Origin: Galactobacter sp.
Lineage (GTDB): Bacteria > Actinomycetota > Actinomycetes > Actinomycetales > Micrococcaceae
DNA length: 6,969 nucleotides
Direction: 5' to 3'
NCBI RefSeq assembly: GCF_022712295.1
Contig: NZ_JALAGT010000018.1
Span: 1 to 6,969 of the forward strand
The notes below the pieces were generated by a model that saw only the letters and a list, made by a program, of their open reading frames with translations, made no database searches and was not told where the DNA came from. A program made the translations under genes and the position numbers. The stretch's first letter is position 1; every line of letters begins with the position of its first letter. This document shows, in pieces, positions 5,243-6,969 of the stretch.

Positions 5243-6352
5243 GTGAAGAAGAAACTGTCCATGAGCCTGGCCGCCATGGCGACCATCGCCGCCCTTTCCC
5301 TCGCCGCATGCGGTGGCGGATCCGGTTCCGGCGAGAAGTCCTCTTCCGCAGCGGGTTCCTCGCAGGGCGCCGCAGCCTCCGGCGACGCACTGCCTGAGGC
5401 CAAGGACGCTCTCAGCCTCAAGGGCCACGTCTCCGCCACCACCATCCCGGACATGGAACCCGTGGTGAAGGACGCCAAGCCTGAACTTCCGGCCACCGTC
5501 ACCGACGCCACCGGCAAGAAGATCACCGTGGACAACATGGACCGCATGCTGGCGCTTGACCTCTACGGCACCCTCACCGACACCGTCATCGGGCTGGGTC
5601 TGGAGGACAAGCTCGTCGGTCGCTCCAACTCGGACACGCAGAAATCCCTTGCTGACCTCCCCACCGTCACCGAGAACGGCCACGACCTGAACGTCGAGGC
5701 CGTGTTGAACCTCAAACCCACCGTGGTGCTGACCAACAACACCATCGGTTCCAAGGACAAGTACGACCAGCTGGCCGCTGCAGGCGTCACCGTCGTCACC
5801 TTCGAGGAGATCCCCTCCCAGGACAAGATCAGCGACGGCATCGAGGCGGTCGGCGCAGCCACCGGCATGGAGGACGCCGCTGACACGCTCGCCGACCACA
5901 CGGAGAAGCGGCTCGACGAGGCGGCCGAGAACATCAAGAAGCTCTCCGCCGCCACCTCCACCAAGCCCAAGGGCGCCGTGCTCTACATGCGCGGAACCGC
6001 AGGTGTCTTCTTCATCCTCGGCAAGGACTACGGTGCGGGGGACCTGCTCAAGAGCCTGGGCCTCGAGGACGTCGCCGCCGAGAACAACATCACCCAGCTC
6101 AAGCCCGCCAACCCGGAATCCCTGGTCAAGCTCAACCCTGACGTCATTCTCGCCATGGAGGCCGGCTTGGAATCCACCGGCGGCATGGACGGGCTGCTGA
6201 AGCGCCCCGGCGTGGCCGCCACCAAGGCCGGCGCCAACAAGCGCATCATCACCGCTGCCGACGGCCAGCTGCTCTCCTACGGCCCCCGCACTCCTGACAA
6301 CCTGGAGGCCCTGGCCGCCGCCATCTACACGCAGGAGGGAACTGACAAGTGA
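5243..6352 (+). CDS. hmuT: Haem-binding lipoprotein HmuT (ABC substrate-binding protein)
   Basis: This 369-residue substrate-binding lipoprotein is expected to receive haem from HtaA-type proteins and deliver it to HmuUV. The signal peptide MKKKLSMSLAAM is followed by the lipobox LAAC, placing the lipidated cysteine at residue 23. A Gly/Ser-rich tether (24-50) leads into a class III periplasmic-binding fold from about 82. His147 (in ENGHDLN) and Tyr248 with Arg250 (in LYMRGTAG) match in spacing the haem ligands His141 and Tyr240 and the partner Arg242 known in Corynebacterium glutamicum HmuT. The GTG at 5243 is preferred because it supplies the positive KKK stretch; a weak GAGAAGAG lies 8 nt upstream. 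The ATG at 5261 would remove that stretch. The stop codon overlaps the hmuU start, which indicates an operon. Confidence 0.92.
   Translation: MKKKLSMSLAAMATIAALSLAACGGGSGSGEKSSSAAGSSQGAAASGDALPEAKDALSLKGHVSATTIPDMEPVVKDAKPELPATVTDATGKKITVDNMDRMLALDLYGTLTDTVIGLGLEDKLVGRSNSDTQKSLADLPTVTENGHDLNVEAVLNLKPTVVLTNNTIGSKDKYDQLAAAGVTVVTFEEIPSQDKISDGIEAVGAATGMEDAADTLADHTEKRLDEAAENIKKLSAATSTKPKGAVLYMRGTAGVFFILGKDYGAGDLLKSLGLEDVAAENNITQLKPANPESLVKLNPDVILAMEAGLESTGGMDGLLKRPGVAATKAGANKRIITAADGQLLSYGPRTPDNLEALAAAIYTQEGTDK
6333..6338 (+). promoter_or_regulatory. Ribosome binding site of hmuU, inside hmuT
   Basis: A perfect AGGAGG lies 10 nt before the GTG at 6349, inside the last codons of hmuT. It supports the GTG start, overlapped with the hmuT stop as GTGA, over the later ATG at 6376, which has no comparable site. 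This arrangement favours translational coupling. Confidence 0.75.
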
Positions 6353-6969
6353 GCCAATCCCCCGCGCCGGCCACCATGTCCGACGACGGATCCTCCTTGG
6401 GCGGGGACGGCACCTCGGGTGCCGTCCCCGCCCAAGGGGCGTCCGAGACGTCGGGCATTTCTGCCCCGACCGCCCCCACGCCGGATCCCACTCTGAGCGG
6501 AAGGTACCGCAAGAACGGGCGGCTCAAGCTCCGCCACCGCGGGCACCGCGGCGCACGCGCCTGGCTGGTCGGTGTAATCCTGTTCGTGGCCGTCCTCGCG
6601 GTCATCGTGGTCTCCTCCATCGTGGGCCAGTACGACGCCACCGCGAAGGACGTTTTCGGCGCCATCTGGCGCATCGTGTTCCAGGGCGCCGATCCGCTGG
6701 ACAACCCATCCGACGCCGCGTTGTGGACCATTCGTTTCCCCCGTGTCGCCCTGTCGCTGCTGGTCGGTGCGGCGCTGGCCGTGGCGGGCACCGTGATGCA
6801 GGGCGTGTTCGCCAACCCCCTGGCCGAGCCGTCCGTGATCGGCGTGTCCTCCGGCGCCTCCGTCGGGGCCTGCGTCGCCATCATCTTCGGCTTCTCCGCC
6901 ACCGCCGCCTGGACGCTGCCGACCTTCGCCTTCATCGCGGCCATGGTGGTCACCTTCCTGATCTGGGGT
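6349..6969 (+). CDS. hmuU: Haem ABC transporter permease HmuU, FecCD family (3' end outside window)
   Basis: The frame stays open to the last base and gives 207 residues, roughly the first half to two thirds of a family protein of about 330-360. After an unusually long hydrophilic, Pro/Ser/Gly-rich N-terminus (1-50) and a basic stretch (51-70), a first membrane helix runs at about 71-93. The FecCD signature follows: IRFPRVALSLLVGAALAVAG (128-147), then MQGVFANPLAEPSVIGVSSG (150-169). Further helices lie at about 133-152, 169-185 and from 190 on. It would form the membrane channel for haem delivered by HmuT, with a HmuV ATPase expected downstream. The GTG start overlaps the hmuT stop and has a strong AGGAGG. 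A 20-bp hairpin lies in the N-terminal coding part. Haem specificity is inferred from context; the fold family alone also covers siderophore and cobalamin permeases. Confidence 0.9.
   Translation, partial: MSQSPAPATMSDDGSSLGGDGTSGAVPAQGASETSGISAPTAPTPDPTLSGRYRKNGRLKLRHRGHRGARAWLVGVILFVAVLAVIVVSSIVGQYDATAKDVFGAIWRIVFQGADPLDNPSDAALWTIRFPRVALSLLVGAALAVAGTVMQGVFANPLAEPSVIGVSSGASVGACVAIIFGFSATAAWTLPTFAFIAAMVVTFLIWG
6395..6437 (+). other. 20-bp perfect hairpin inside the 5' coding part of hmuU
   Basis: Positions 6395-6414 pair perfectly with 6418-6437 (CCTTGGGCGGGGACGGCACC on the 5' arm) around a TCG loop; T6394-G6438 can wobble and C6393-G6439 can pair. It begins 46 nt after the hmuU GTG and codes the SLGGDGTSGAVPAQG portion of the tail. 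No ATG, GTG or TTG codon in frame lies between the hairpin and the first membrane helix, so the hairpin must be translated. It looks like an intergenic terminator or attenuator captured inside a gene. Confidence 0.7.

Noticed and set aside
5520..5545. The sequence VDNMDRM in HmuT resembles the MDNM segment of the receptor modules
   Set aside because: The similarity is limited to three residues, the surrounding sequences are unrelated, and it sits at the start of the normal substrate-binding fold.
6376..6378. ATG as alternative start of hmuU
   Set aside because: There is no ribosome site in front of it; the GTG at 6349 has AGGAGG and the classic stop-start overlap with hmuT.
6249..6953. Minus-strand open frame of 234 codons across the end of hmuT and hmuU
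   Set aside because: It overlaps two well-supported plus-strand genes completely and has no domain or start signal; it is a shadow of GC-rich coding sequence.

Overview
The window reads as a haem-iron acquisition locus of a GC-rich Gram-positive bacterium (Actinomycetota). The evidence is strong G/C bias at third codon positions, a Corynebacterium-type HmuO haem oxygenase, HtaA-type haem-binding domains that are essentially confined to Actinobacteria, and a surface protein with a class-E-like sorting signal. The genus cannot be fixed from this window. Corynebacterium is the best-studied lineage with this gene set, but the wall-sorted, repeat-rich HtaA protein would also suit Propionibacteriaceae or Actinomycetaceae.

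Layout. Positions 1-100 are one perfect, spacerless 100-bp palindrome lying exactly at the window edge. Positions 101-180 are AT-richer and non-coding. A strong 18-bp hairpin (181-226) lies just past the 3' end of the haem oxygenase gene hmuO, which is on the minus strand (246-908). A 156-bp divergent intergenic region (909-1064) holds weak promoter- and DtxR-like signals. On the plus strand follow a 1326-residue HtaA-family surface haem receptor (1065-5045), a 197-bp gap with strong GC-rich hairpins, the lipoprotein haem-binding component hmuT (5243-6352), and the start of the FecCD-type permease hmuU (6349 to the window end, incomplete). An hmuV-type ATPase gene would be expected just beyond the right edge but is not visible.

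How it works together (known for the families, inferred here). The secreted, probably wall-attached HtaA protein captures haem through its two HtaA domains and passes it to the HmuT lipoprotein. HmuT delivers it to the HmuU(V) ABC importer, and cytoplasmic HmuO opens the porphyrin ring to release iron, CO and biliverdin.

Most unusual points: (1) five copies of a ~105-135-residue module with an invariant Ala-His-Gly-Asn motif, fused to two HtaA domains in the order A-B-B-A-HtaA-A-HtaA, which I cannot assign to a named family; (2) a 20-bp perfect hairpin inside the hmuU reading frame, just after its start; (3) a hairpin cluster between the receptor and hmuT; (4) the 100-bp perfect palindrome, which may be an assembly fold-back.
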